Below the pieces are notes generated by a model. The model saw only the letters and a list, made by a program, of their open reading frames with translations, did not search any database and had not been told where the DNA came from. The position numbers and the translations under genes are program-made. DNA of 64,000 nucleotides from Caldicellulosiruptor owensensis OL (GTDB taxonomy: Bacteria; Bacillota; Thermoanaerobacteria; Caldicellulosiruptorales; Caldicellulosiruptoraceae), in the NCBI RefSeq assembly GCF_000166335.1, contig NC_014657.1, positions 1,966,501 through 2,030,500 on the forward strand. The letters are read 5' to 3'. This document shows, in pieces, positions 25,121-34,366 of this stretch (position 1 is the first letter of the stretch; each line of letters starts with the position of its first letter).

Positions 25121-25951
25121 GTGATTGCTCAAATTTTAGTTGTGTCTGTCATTGCAGGATTTATTGGTTCTCTTCTGGGAATTGGTGGAGGTCTTATTGT
25201 TATCCCATTTTTGTCAATCGTTTTTAAGTTCAATATGCATCAGGCTGCAGCAGCCGGGCTTGTATCAGTCATTGCAACATCGTCTGGAGCTGCATCTGCT
25301 TATGTCAAAGACAGGCTTACTCATCTTAGAACAGGAATGTTCTTGCAGCTTGCAACAGTTATTGGCGGTGTACTTGGAGCAATCTTGAGTGGTATTTTCC
25401 CTACGAAAATTTTATCGCTCATATTTGGAATTCTTCTTCTATACAATTCATTTTTAATGATAAAAAATAGAAAATCAGACGAAAAAATACAACCAGCTAT
25501 CTTGCAAATATCTAAATGGGCAAAAAAACTAAAACTTTACGGTAGATATTTTGATAAGATCCAAAATAGAGAGATAGAATATAGCGCACAAAATATTATA
25601 GGTGGTTTTCTGATGATGATATTTGCTGGAATCATGTCAGGTCTTCTTGGTATTGGCAGTGGTATATTTAAAGTTTTAGCACTTGATACCATAATGAAAC
25701 TTCCTTTTAAAGTTTCAACAGCAACAAGTAATTTTATGATGGGTGTAACTGCTCTTGCAAGCATAAGCATATACCTTGCAAGAGGAGATATTGTGTATGA
25801 CGCATGCGGTGCTGTTGCAGTAGGCGTTCTTATCGGATCTACAATTGGCGCACGTGTTATGCCTTATATAAAATCAAGGTATCTTAAAATTGCATTTGCG
25901 CTGATTCTAATTTATACGGCTGTTGAAATGATCAGAAAGGGGCTGTTTTAA
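25121..25951 (+). CDS. TauE/SafE-family anion exporter
   Basis: A 276-residue membrane protein of the TauE/SafE (DUF81) family. The two repeats each hold a GLLGIGxG-type motif (GSLLGIGGGLIVIPFLS and SGLLGIGSGIFKVLAL), with about eight transmembrane helices. Members export sulfite, sulfonates or related anions. A GTG start at 25121 follows GAGGAGCTGA; the open frame further upstream runs through the tRNA and is not coding. It begins only 26 bases past tRNA-Ser and is coupled to the next gene. Confidence 0.85.
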   Translation: MIAQILVVSVIAGFIGSLLGIGGGLIVIPFLSIVFKFNMHQAAAAGLVSVIATSSGAASAYVKDRLTHLRTGMFLQLATVIGGVLGAILSGIFPTKILSLIFGILLLYNSFLMIKNRKSDEKIQPAILQISKWAKKLKLYGRYFDKIQNREIEYSAQNIIGGFLMMIFAGIMSGLLGIGSGIFKVLALDTIMKLPFKVSTATSNFMMGVTALASISIYLARGDIVYDACGAVAVGVLIGSTIGARVMPYIKSRYLKIAFALILIYTAVEMIRKGLF

Positions 25952-26251
25952 TTGAATAATAAGAAAACAATGATTTTAGAAGATATTATAAGTTTAGTTT
26001 TAAGAGCTGGAGTAGTTCTGAGTATATTTGTAATATGCATAGGACTTTTTTTGCATATCTTTTTTAATCTTGCTGCAGGGAGCTTAATTATAAAGATAGG
26101 ACTGTACATACTTTTTTTAACTCCTTTTGCACGACTTGTTGTTTCTTTATTTATGTTTTTAATTGAGAAAGACTTGATATACTTCTTTATAACGCTTGCT
26201 ATAATTGTAATTATAATTATAAGCAATTTTATTGCGCAGACAAAAATTTAA
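25952..26251 (+). CDS. DUF1634 membrane protein
   Basis: A 99-residue protein with three hydrophobic helices, typical of DUF1634, whose genes commonly sit beside TauE/SafE transporters. The TTG start directly abuts the TauE stop (TAATTG), with AGAAAGGGG inside the upstream gene as ribosome site. It is probably an accessory subunit of the exporter. Confidence 0.75.
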   Translation: MNNKKTMILEDIISLVLRAGVVLSIFVICIGLFLHIFFNLAAGSLIIKIGLYILFLTPFARLVVSLFMFLIEKDLIYFFITLAIIVIIIISNFIAQTKI

Positions 26252-26268
26252 AATATTAATTAAAACTG

Positions 26269-26305
26269 TAAAGCCACGGGACTTTTTATTTTTCCCGTGG
26301 CTTTA
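26269..26305. terminator. Bidirectional terminator between converging genes
   Basis: 13-bp perfect stem TAAAGCCACGGGA / TCCCGTGGCTTTA, serving DUF1634 on plus and the TDT transporter on minus. Confidence 0.8.
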
Positions 26306-26358
26306 CTTATTTTGAGATAAAACAAATTAAGTAGTTGCAAACAAGAATTATAGCTATT

Positions 26359-27396
26359 TTACCTTATTAAAAGTTTTTTATTAAACACATTTTTAAGTGT
26401 TATAAATAAATTATATATCCACACAATACATAAAACCCATACAACAGACTTTGCAAAAAAGTTTAAAAACCAAAAATTATAAGTTAAGTTTACTTTAAAA
26501 GTTGCAAGCGCAAATATCCCAACAGGAAATACATACGCCCAGTATGCAAGGCTAAAAGGAGTTTTCAGATTTTTCAACAGTAAGATAAAAAGTGCTATTA
26601 ATATCCAAAATCCAAATCCCCATAACGCTGTTACCACCATGTTTATTAAAGCAGGTAAAACTGAATCATTCATTATCCCTGTAAGTTTGAGGCTCTGAAC
26701 AAAACCTTTCAAAACAACAATTATAGCACTTACAGGTGCAAGAAAGATAAACATGGTTGGAAAATGTCCTTTTTCAACAGGTTCATGTAAAATAAATCTG
26801 CCTTTGATTATTGGCAAATAACTCAAAAACAACATAAATCCTATTCCAAACATGGCTAAGTTAATAAAAGCTATTACACTTTTTTGATTTCCATCTATCA
26901 AAGTTCTGCTTATAATCTCATTTCCAAGTATTGGTGCAATTAAATTTCCAACGGGCGGCATAAAATATGCAAAGTTTAAAACTGAGCTTGGTATTTCTTT
27001 TTTGGAAAGATGAACTAAAAATGTTATTATAGAAAATACTATCATTAGAAAACTTCCTAAGTAATAGGAAAACTTTGCAAAAGAAGCTGAGAAATTGCTT
27101 CCAAAGTACTGTTGATTAATCAAAATGTTCAATCCTACAATCAAAAGAGAAATAGGCATTGTAGCAAAATAATTTGACAAAAGAGGATTAGTTAAATCCT
27201 TTTTTACATCTTCAAAACTTACAAACCACCTTATAAACCAAATTAAAAATATCATTGCAAAAAATATAATGTTAATCAAAGTAAAGACATAAGACAGAAA
27301 GTTTTGTCCTTCAGCTTTAAAAAGATTCACCATTATTCCAGTACCCATACAAACAACAAACCATGATGGATAAAAACTTTTGATAATATTTTTCAT
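26359..27396 (-). CDS. TDT/SLAC1-family (TehA-like) transporter
   Basis: A 345-residue integral membrane protein with about ten helices. FYPSWFVVCMGTGIMVNLF at the start and the central NFAYFMPPVGNLIAPILGN are typical of the tellurite-resistance/dicarboxylate (TDT) superfamily, whose members move sulfite, malate or other anions. The ATG at 27396 follows AAAGGTGG. Its neighbour is the TauE-type exporter, so both may handle small anions. Confidence 0.8.
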   Translation of the reverse strand: MKNIIKSFYPSWFVVCMGTGIMVNLFKAEGQNFLSYVFTLINIIFFAMIFLIWFIRWFVSFEDVKKDLTNPLLSNYFATMPISLLIVGLNILINQQYFGSNFSASFAKFSYYLGSFLMIVFSIITFLVHLSKKEIPSSVLNFAYFMPPVGNLIAPILGNEIISRTLIDGNQKSVIAFINLAMFGIGFMLFLSYLPIIKGRFILHEPVEKGHFPTMFIFLAPVSAIIVVLKGFVQSLKLTGIMNDSVLPALINMVVTALWGFGFWILIALFILLLKNLKTPFSLAYWAYVFPVGIFALATFKVNLTYNFWFLNFFAKSVVWVLCIVWIYNLFITLKNVFNKKLLIR

Positions 27397-27563
27397 TGTT
27401 TTTCCACCTTTCATAATTGTATAAGAATATAATTATATTATAATACATGAACCAACAAATTTCAAAAAAATTTTCAAACAGCAAAAAGAGTATTATAATT
27501 TTTTTGGGACAATAAACAAACCTCAAGTTTAGAATATTTTTTATTATGAAGGGATGGTCAATA

Positions 27564-28370
27564 ATGATACCTCTTTGGGAAAAACAAAATGATATTCCTC
27601 TTTTTGACTCTAAAAATCCTTTTGAACCTCATCTTGTACCTTACATACTTGAAAGTGGCAAAAAACTCCCTTGCATAATTGTATTTCCCGGCGGTGGATA
27701 CACACACAGAGCACAGCATGAATCAGAACCCGTTTGTCTTTGGCTAAACTCAATCGGAATTTCAGCATTTGCATTAAACTACAGAGTACATCCTTACAAA
27801 CACCCTGCTCCTCTTTTGGATGCCAAAAGAGCAATTAGACTTGTAAGATACTTTTCTAAAAAATGGAATATTGATCCAAATAGAATTGGTGTTTTAGGTT
27901 TTTCTGCAGGCGGGCACTTGGCATCTTTGATTGGTACACATTTTGACAGCGGTGACAAGAAAAACAATGACCCTGTTGAAAGAATTTCTTGCAGACCCGA
28001 CTGTATGGTCCTGTGCTACCCTGTGATAAGCCTTGCTGAGTTTGCCCACGAAGGCAGCAAAAAAGCTCTGCTTGGTGAAAACCCCGACCCTGTTCTGGTT
28101 TGGACACTTTCGTCCCACAACATGGTTTCAATCAAAACACCACCAACATTCTTGTGGCATACAAGCGATGATAGTAGCGTACCTGTCGAAAACTCTCTAT
28201 TGTTTGCAATGGCTCTAAAAAAATACGGGGTACCATTTGAACTTCACATCTTTCCTCATGGAAGACACGGGCTTGGTCTTGCCACTGATACCTTATATGT
28301 CAAAGAGTGGACAAAGCTTTGTGAAAAATGGTTTGAAAGTATAGGGTTTATAAGATATAATGGTGGATAA
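27564..28370 (+). CDS. Alpha/beta hydrolase, acetyl(xylan) esterase-like
   Basis: A 268-residue cytoplasmic esterase of the BD-FAE/acetyl esterase group. It has an oxyanion loop VFPGGGYTHRA, nucleophile GFSAGGH, an acid in HTSDDSSVPV and catalytic His in FPHGRHGLG. Such enzymes deacetylate xylo-oligosaccharides or other sugar esters. The ATG at 27564 follows AAGGGATGG. No signal peptide, so intracellular action is expected. Confidence 0.75.
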   Translation: MIPLWEKQNDIPLFDSKNPFEPHLVPYILESGKKLPCIIVFPGGGYTHRAQHESEPVCLWLNSIGISAFALNYRVHPYKHPAPLLDAKRAIRLVRYFSKKWNIDPNRIGVLGFSAGGHLASLIGTHFDSGDKKNNDPVERISCRPDCMVLCYPVISLAEFAHEGSKKALLGENPDPVLVWTLSSHNMVSIKTPPTFLWHTSDDSSVPVENSLLFAMALKKYGVPFELHIFPHGRHGLGLATDTLYVKEWTKLCEKWFESIGFIRYNGG

Positions 28371-28409
28371 GAAAAGTATAAATTAAAACTTTCAGGAAAG
28401 GGATTGTAA

Positions 28410-29012
28410 ATGCTTCTTAGAAAAGAAGGAAGAAGAGCTCAAAAAAAATTAATCAAGGAAAATAAACTTTTGGATGCTGCATATCATCTTTTTGTTGAAA
28501 AGGGAATTACAGCTACTGCAATAGATGAAATAGTAAAGAAAGCTGGCGTTGCAAAAGGAACTTTTTATCTTTATTTCAAAGACAAAGAGGATATCTTAGA
28601 AAAGTTAATTCTTAAAAAAAGCAGCGAGATTGTCAAAAAAGCATTGCAGGAAGTCTCAAACAAAGAATTTCCTTCGCCTGTTGACAAATTCTTGTTTTTT
28701 CTTGAGTATATTATAGATTATCTTAGCAAAAACAGAATGTTATTTAGATTCTTAAAAAAGGATTTTTCATGGGTGTTTTATAAAAAAATTACCGAAAATG
28801 ATCAGCTTGTTGAAATTAAAAAGGCAAAAGAAATGTTTTTGAAAAATTTCAATACAAACTATTCTCAAGAAGAACTTGAAATGGTAATATTTATGATACT
28901 TGAGCTTGTAAGCTCACTCACTTACTCAAGCATTGTCAATAGCGAACCTGCTCCAATTGAAAAGGTAAAACCTCTTCTTCTGTCTACAATTCGAAAAATT
29001 CTTGAAAATTAA
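28410..29012 (+). CDS. TetR-family regulator
   Basis: A 200-residue TetR-family repressor. The helix-turn-helix is AIDEIVKKAGVAKGTFYLYFKDKEDIL, followed by a helical ligand-binding domain. It lies upstream of apbE and the Fe-S/FMN membrane protein in the same direction and probably controls them. Three TTTCACAAT repeats lie in the 119-base gap behind it. Confidence 0.88.
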   Translation: MLLRKEGRRAQKKLIKENKLLDAAYHLFVEKGITATAIDEIVKKAGVAKGTFYLYFKDKEDILEKLILKKSSEIVKKALQEVSNKEFPSPVDKFLFFLEYIIDYLSKNRMLFRFLKKDFSWVFYKKITENDQLVEIKKAKEMFLKNFNTNYSQEELEMVIFMILELVSSLTYSSIVNSEPAPIEKVKPLLLSTIRKILEN

Positions 29013-29052
29013 ATTTCACAATTTTTTAATTTTATTTCACAATCTTTTCACA
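29012..29052 (+). repeat. Three direct TTTCACAAT repeats before apbE
   Basis: Copies at 29012-29020, 29033-29041 and 29044-29052, with starts spaced 21 and 11 bases, close to two and one helical turns. A degenerate fourth copy (TTGTTCACAC) follows. A regulator-binding array is plausible. Confidence 0.5.
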
Positions 29053-29131
29053 ATTTGTTCACACACCATCTCTTTTTTTGCCTTATAATAAATATTACAA
29101 AAACTGCACAGAAGGAGCTTGATCTGAAGTA

Positions 29132-30124
29132 ATGAACACAGCCTTGATTTCAAATGAGATAAAGACTATAAAATCAATGTTTGCACTTGGCACAGACATT
29201 CATTTTGTTTTTTATCAGCCAAACTTTGAATGTGCATTTGACAGAGTTCATAATTTTATTTTAGATATGGAAAATAAGTTGTCAGTTTTCAGTTCAAAAA
29301 GCTCGGTATCAAAATTAAATAGATATGGAAGTTATATCCCCATAAAGGTTTGTCCTGATGTTTATAATCTCATAAAAAAATCGCTTGAATACAGTAAATT
29401 TTCAGAAGGCTATTTTGACATAACAATAAAAAGACTTATGGACCTGTGGAAAGAAGCAAAACAAAAAAACCAAATGCCGTCAAAAGAAGAAATAGAACTT
29501 GCTCTTACTTTTTCAGGCACAGAAAATATACAGATTTTACCAGGTTATAAGGTAAAGCTTAAAAACAAAGTCAAGCTTGACTTTGGAGCTATTGCTAAAG
29601 GTTTTATTGCAGACAAAATACGTGAGATTTTTGAACAGGAAGGTATAAACTCAGCAATTGTTGACCTCGGGGGGCATATACTGACAGTTGGAAAAAAACG
29701 CAATGAATCTTTTTGGAAAGTGGGAATTCGTCATCCTTTTAAAACAAGAGAAAATATAGTTGGTTTTTTAGAGCTTGGTAGTACTTCAGTTGTAACCTCA
29801 GCAAGTTATGAAAGGTATTTTACAATTGATGCTAAAATTTTATCACATATTATTAATCCAAAAACTGGTTTTCCTGTGGAAGATGATATTGCAAGTATAA
29901 CCGTTGTTGATACAAATTCGACATTTGCAGATGCAATTTCGACTGCCCTTTTTGCCATGGGATTAAAAAAAGCCATAAATTTTATACAAAGCAAAAAAAC
30001 TATTGAAGCAGTAGTTGTTACTTCTTTTCGAGAAATATATATAACACCAGCGCTTGCACAAAGGTTTACCCTGTGCGACAGCTCATTTAGAGTTATCAAG
30101 ACAAATGAGGTGATTGTTCTGTGA
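29132..30124 (+). CDS. apbE: ApbE-family FAD:protein FMN transferase
   Basis: A 330-residue ApbE flavin transferase, which links FMN to a Thr/Ser of target redox proteins. The motifs DFGAIAKGFIADKI, AIVDLGGHIL, VVTSASYERYF and SHIINPKTGFPV are present. Unlike many ApbEs there is no signal peptide or lipobox at the start. It overlaps the next gene by 4 bases (GTGA), and that gene encodes a protein with a flavinylation motif, making an obvious enzyme-substrate pair. Confidence 0.9.
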   Translation: MNTALISNEIKTIKSMFALGTDIHFVFYQPNFECAFDRVHNFILDMENKLSVFSSKSSVSKLNRYGSYIPIKVCPDVYNLIKKSLEYSKFSEGYFDITIKRLMDLWKEAKQKNQMPSKEEIELALTFSGTENIQILPGYKVKLKNKVKLDFGAIAKGFIADKIREIFEQEGINSAIVDLGGHILTVGKKRNESFWKVGIRHPFKTRENIVGFLELGSTSVVTSASYERYFTIDAKILSHIINPKTGFPVEDDIASITVVDTNSTFADAISTALFAMGLKKAINFIQSKKTIEAVVVTSFREIYITPALAQRFTLCDSSFRVIKTNEVIVL

Positions 30125-31407
30125 CAAAAAAAGTAATGCCAACACAAATACTAAGGTTTTTCATCCAGCTTATTTCACTTATTTTCTTTCCTTTTTCTTT
30201 TGCAATGCTTCTATCTCAAATAAAAAGCCTGTATTTAGTCTTTTTGGGCAAGGAAAACTTTCAATTTAATCAAAACTTTATAATGCTTATTGTAACCTTG
30301 ACTATAACAATCTTTTTAGGAAGATTTTTTTGCGGCTGGGTATGTGCATTCGGAAGCATTTTGGAATGGACACATTTTTTGACCAAGAAAATCTTTAAAA
30401 TGAGATTTGAAATACCTAAAAAATTAGATAGCTTTCTTAAAATGATAAAATACCTTGCACTTGTATATCTCATCGTTATTGTGTGGACGATTGGAAAAAC
30501 TTTTTATGCTGAACCATGGGATGCCTTTGACAACCTGCTATCTTTGAATTTTGATATAAAAACATACTTGCCAAGCTTTGTATTTTTTGTGTTTGTATTA
30601 ATCTTGAGCCTTTTTGTAAACAGAGCTCATTGCAGATACTTCTGCCCACTTGGTGCAATTTTCAACATAATCTCCAGAACAAAACTCCTATTTGTTAAAA
30701 AGTCAAACAAAAACTGTGGAAAGTGCAGTATATGCAGTAGTATGTGCCCAATGGGAATAGATATGAACAATGTTGAAAGTTACAAAGGTGAGTGCATAGC
30801 ATGTGTAAAATGCGTTGAAAGCTGTCCAAGGTTAAATATTGAGCTGAACTTCGCAAAAACCAAAATAGAGCCACAATACACCTCTGTAGCAGCCATTGCA
30901 GGTGTGTTTTCACTCGCAAGCTTTTTTGCAACTTCTTCTTCTATTGAATTATTTAACCAAAAATTTTCACCTTCAAAGCCTTCAACAACTTTTTCACAAA
31001 GTATTCAATCTGAAAATAACTCGAGCTTGCAAGAAAATCTAACCGAACCAGAAAATACAAGCTCTGTTACACAAAATTCTCAGGAAACTACCACACAAAA
31101 ATCTGCCTCTAAAATTTATAAAGATGGAACATATACAGGTGAAGGTTTTGGATACAGACCGGGGCTTGTTGTGCAGGTTACAATTAAAAACGATAAAATT
31201 ACAGATATTCAAATAATCTCTCATCATGACACACCAAACTTTGCACAGCTGCCATTTGAGATTATTCCTAAAGAGATAATAGAGTCACAGTCAACAAATG
31301 TTGATATTATTTCTGGTGCAACAAGAACCTCTTATGGTATTATCATGGCAGTAGAAGATGCTCTCAGGAAGGCAAAGATTGAAAATACTGAATCTGCACA
31401 AAATTAA
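30121..31407 (+). CDS. Membrane Fe-S protein with C-terminal FMN-binding domain (NosR/NapH-like)
   Basis: A 428-residue redox protein. Four transmembrane helices enclose cysteine motifs GRFFCGWVCAFGS and CRYFCPLGA (NapH/YccM type). Two ferredoxin-like sets follow, CGKCSICSSMCPM and CIACVKCVESCP. A fifth helix (VAAIAGVFSLASFFA), a Ser/Thr/Gln-rich linker and an FMN-binding domain come next; its DIISGATRTS matches the ApbE target motif DxxSGATxT. It probably passes electrons across or along the membrane to an outward-facing covalent flavin. The start is GTG, overlapping the apbE stop. Confidence 0.82.
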   Translation: MTKKVMPTQILRFFIQLISLIFFPFSFAMLLSQIKSLYLVFLGKENFQFNQNFIMLIVTLTITIFLGRFFCGWVCAFGSILEWTHFLTKKIFKMRFEIPKKLDSFLKMIKYLALVYLIVIVWTIGKTFYAEPWDAFDNLLSLNFDIKTYLPSFVFFVFVLILSLFVNRAHCRYFCPLGAIFNIISRTKLLFVKKSNKNCGKCSICSSMCPMGIDMNNVESYKGECIACVKCVESCPRLNIELNFAKTKIEPQYTSVAAIAGVFSLASFFATSSSIELFNQKFSPSKPSTTFSQSIQSENNSSLQENLTEPENTSSVTQNSQETTTQKSASKIYKDGTYTGEGFGYRPGLVVQVTIKNDKITDIQIISHHDTPNFAQLPFEIIPKEIIESQSTNVDIISGATRTSYGIIMAVEDALRKAKIENTESAQN

Positions 31408-31416
31408 AAAGCTCAC

Positions 31417-31457
31417 GGGCTGCTCAAAATCAGAAGGGTTTAGCAGCCCATTTTTTG
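31417..31457 (+). terminator. Terminator of the ApbE redox operon
   Basis: Arms GGGCTGCT (31417-31424) and AGCAGCCC (31442-31449) followed by a T6 run. Confidence 0.85.
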
Positions 31458-31471
31458 TTGTTTTTTATCTT

Positions 31472-32224
31472 TTAGCACACCCACGGCCGTTCAAATTTTT
31501 CTATGCTCAGTAAATACTCTGCAAAACTCCGCTGTTTAAACTCAATGTTATCAATCCGCAAAACAGGGAAAATACCTGCTATACTGCTTGTAACAAAACA
31601 TTCGTCCATATTCTTAATATCTTCTATTTTCAAATAAACCTTTTTTACCATGTATCCTAACTCCTCTGATACCCGTATCACATGTTTTCTTACAATGCCA
31701 GGAAGCAGGCCACACAAAATGTGAGGTGTATAAATCATTTTATCTTTCCTAAAAAAAATGTTAGCAAACGCTGCTTCGCATATAAAATTATCTTGATTGA
31801 GAAAAAGACAGCTGTCAAATCCTTTTCTCATGGCGCTTTTTTCTTCAATCAAATTGATACCTATGTTGGTAGTCTTTATGTAGTTTAATATATTAGCTTT
31901 ATCCTTTTTTGCCCGTGCGACTTTTAACTCTAATCCCTTTTTGAAAAGAGCTTTACTATACCTTACTTCCTTTTGTTCCAAAATTAAATTACCATCAAGA
32001 TACAAAATTCTTACCCCACCATAATCTTTTCCACAGCAGGCTATATACCTCTCCAAGGTCTCCCTGAACTTTTCAAATCCTAAATCAAATTCAAGTCCAA
32101 GTATCCAAAAAGCCCTTTTAAATCTCATGAAATGGTCATACAAAAAATGTCCACCCTTTTTGTCAAAATAAATGGTTTCAAAAGGAAATAAACCAAAACT
32201 ATATGAATGAAAGAATTCTTCCAA
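31472..32224 (-). CDS. pabC: Aminotransferase class IV, aminodeoxychorismate lyase-like
   Basis: A 250-residue class IV PLP enzyme. The N-terminus has SFGLFPFETIYFD, the PLP lysine is in NYIKTTNIGIN, and ICEAAFANIFF and CGLLPGIVRKHVI are conserved blocks. As the third gene after pabA and pabB (16-base gap) it is best read as the lyase that converts aminodeoxychorismate to p-aminobenzoate for folate synthesis. Confidence 0.8.
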   Translation of the reverse strand: MEEFFHSYSFGLFPFETIYFDKKGGHFLYDHFMRFKRAFWILGLEFDLGFEKFRETLERYIACCGKDYGGVRILYLDGNLILEQKEVRYSKALFKKGLELKVARAKKDKANILNYIKTTNIGINLIEEKSAMRKGFDSCLFLNQDNFICEAAFANIFFRKDKMIYTPHILCGLLPGIVRKHVIRVSEELGYMVKKVYLKIEDIKNMDECFVTSSIAGIFPVLRIDNIEFKQRSFAEYLLSIEKFERPWVC

Positions 32225-32240
32225 ATTTTAAACCTCCTTC

Positions 32241-33560
32241 TCAGGCAAATGTAAAATGGTTTATCCCCAAAATTTCAAAAAACGGTCTTCCCTTATAGAC
32301 TGTCTCCCACCACTCATCCTCTTCTTGAGAGTCCCATACAATACCGCCGCCAACACTAAAGTATGCTGTGTCACCTTCTACAACAAGCGTTCTGATTGCA
32401 ATGTTAAAATCCATGTTGAAACTGTTTGAGATATAACCAATAGAGCCGCAGTATATTCCTCGCGGACACTTCTCAAGCTCCTCTATAATCTTTATAGCAT
32501 TTAACTTTGGTGCACCTGTTATTGAGCCGCCAGGAAAGGTTGCTTCAATTATCCTTTTCAAATCTACACCGCTTAAAAGATTGCCCTTTATTGTTGAGAC
32601 AAGATGAAAAACTGTTGAATACTCCTCAACATCAAATAATTTTTCAACCTCAATTGACTCTGGAATACATATCTTAGCAAAATCATTTCTCTCAAGGTCA
32701 ACAATCATCAAAAGTTCTGACCTGCACTTTATATTGTTATATAATTCATCTTTCAAAGCCCTGTCTTCTTCCGGGGTTTTCCCGCGCTTAGATGTACCTT
32801 TTATTGGTTTGGTTATGATAGTATCCCCTCTTTTTCTCAAAAAAAGTTCAGGCGACGTTGATATTATTGATGCTTTCGGAAAATTTATATACGCATGGTA
32901 ACAGCCATAGTTTCTCTTTCTGAGGTCAAAATACAAAAAGTCAGGATCAAATACGCCTTTTACAAAAAAACGCTGTGAAAGGTTTACCTGGTAAACATCA
33001 CCTTCAAAAATATAGTCTTTTATTCTTTTTACTGCCTGCATGTATTCTGACTTTTCAAAGTTGCACCAAGCTCTTTCAACCTCAGACTTTTTAAAGCTTG
33101 GCAGAGCAAGGTTTCCACTTTTTAGTATCTCTTCAAATTTCCTTGCCAGGGATTTGGATGTAAAAGAAGCATATGTCTTTTTTTCAAAGTGGTCAATAAC
33201 TATAAAATCTTCAAAATATCCAAAATATGCTTTTGGTGCATAAGATGTATCTTTTTTTCTTTTAACTTCAAAAAGGTCAACACCAAAGTTATAGGAAAAG
33301 TACCCTGCAAATCCCCCATTGAAAACAAAGTCAGAAGGGTCATATTTTCTTACTACTTCGTTTGAAAGTCTGTTTAAATATTCAAAAACATCATCTTTAT
33401 CGCTCAAGAGATAAACTTCCTTAGGATTCAAAAACAAAAAAGAATATCTTCCAAAATTTTTGTTCAACATACTGCTCTCAAGCAAGATTGAAAAATGGCT
33501 TTTCAGATGATAAAAAACTAAAAATGGATCACAAATTTTGTCATATACTACCATCTGCAA
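32241..33560 (-). CDS. pabB: Aminodeoxychorismate synthase component I
   Basis: A 439-residue chorismate-binding enzyme. FAGYFSYNFGVDLFE lies in the N-terminal region, KPIKGTSKRGKTPEED has the PIKGT lysine that separates PabB from anthranilate synthase TrpE (PIAGT), and VDLERNDFAKIC and PGGSITGAPKLNA form the active site. The start is probably TTG at 33560, eight bases after AGGGTGAG; an ATG two codons later is an alternative. Translationally close to pabA. Confidence 0.92.
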   Translation of the reverse strand: MQMVVYDKICDPFLVFYHLKSHFSILLESSMLNKNFGRYSFLFLNPKEVYLLSDKDDVFEYLNRLSNEVVRKYDPSDFVFNGGFAGYFSYNFGVDLFEVKRKKDTSYAPKAYFGYFEDFIVIDHFEKKTYASFTSKSLARKFEEILKSGNLALPSFKKSEVERAWCNFEKSEYMQAVKRIKDYIFEGDVYQVNLSQRFFVKGVFDPDFLYFDLRKRNYGCYHAYINFPKASIISTSPELFLRKRGDTIITKPIKGTSKRGKTPEEDRALKDELYNNIKCRSELLMIVDLERNDFAKICIPESIEVEKLFDVEEYSTVFHLVSTIKGNLLSGVDLKRIIEATFPGGSITGAPKLNAIKIIEELEKCPRGIYCGSIGYISNSFNMDFNIAIRTLVVEGDTAYFSVGGGIVWDSQEEDEWWETVYKGRPFFEILGINHFTFA

Positions 33561-33569
33561 CTTAAATTC

Positions 33570-34133
33570 TCACCCTCTTAAAAAATTTTTAAGCATCAAA
33601 AGTCCATGTTCAGTTGCAATTGATTCAGGATGAAACTGAACTCCCTCTATTTTAAATCTATTATGTCTTATACCCATAACCTCTCCCTCTTTTGAGACTG
33701 CTGTGATGGTAAGCTCTTTTCTGTCAATATCATCTATCACAAGAGAGTGATATCGAACAACACTCAGAGGGCTTTTAAGGTTTTCAAATATTCCTTTTTG
33801 GTCATGAAATATTGTATCAACAATCCCATGCATGGGTCTTTTCGCTTTTTTTAGTTTTGCTCCAAAGTACATGCCAATTGCCTGATGTCCAAGACATACA
33901 CCAAGAATATTTTTTGACTCCTTAAACTTATCTATGATTTCAAACAAAATTTTATCATCAGAAGGTCTTCCCGGACCGGGCGACAGAACAATATGCGTCG
34001 GGTTTAACTTGTACATATTTTCTATAGTAAGCTTGTCACGGTTTATCACTTTAGTATCTACTTTAAGCCTTAAAAAATAATTGTAAAGGTTATATGTAAA
34101 TGAATCAAAATTATCAATAATCAAGACTTTCAT
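33570..34133 (-). CDS. pabA: Aminodeoxychorismate synthase component II (glutamine amidotransferase)
   Basis: A 187-residue class I amidotransferase. LIIDNFDSFTYNLYNY, SPGPGRPSD, the nucleophile in GVCLGHQAIG and the His-Glu in VQFHPESIATEHG are intact. It gives ammonia to PabB. The ATG at 34133 sits 9 bases after GGAGGG. First gene of pabABC; no trp genes are near, and PabA may also serve TrpE. Confidence 0.92.
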   Translation of the reverse strand: MKVLIIDNFDSFTYNLYNYFLRLKVDTKVINRDKLTIENMYKLNPTHIVLSPGPGRPSDDKILFEIIDKFKESKNILGVCLGHQAIGMYFGAKLKKAKRPMHGIVDTIFHDQKGIFENLKSPLSVVRYHSLVIDDIDRKELTITAVSKEGEVMGIRHNRFKIEGVQFHPESIATEHGLLMLKNFLRG

Positions 34134-34366
34134 TCTCAAAATCCCTCCTTTTTTAAAAAAAACCTTTTTGCTCAGTATCCTTTTTGATACTTTATAACAT
34201 AAAAGTGCATTCTTGTACTCCTTTACTTTTCACTATTATACTATAACTTGCAAAGGTGCACATCAATATTTTGCAACTTTCTTTTAAAATTGAGATGTTC
34301 ACAAATTTCAAAAAAGGATTATAATTTTACTTACCCGAAATTTTTGAAAGGAGTTGAAAAGGTAAA

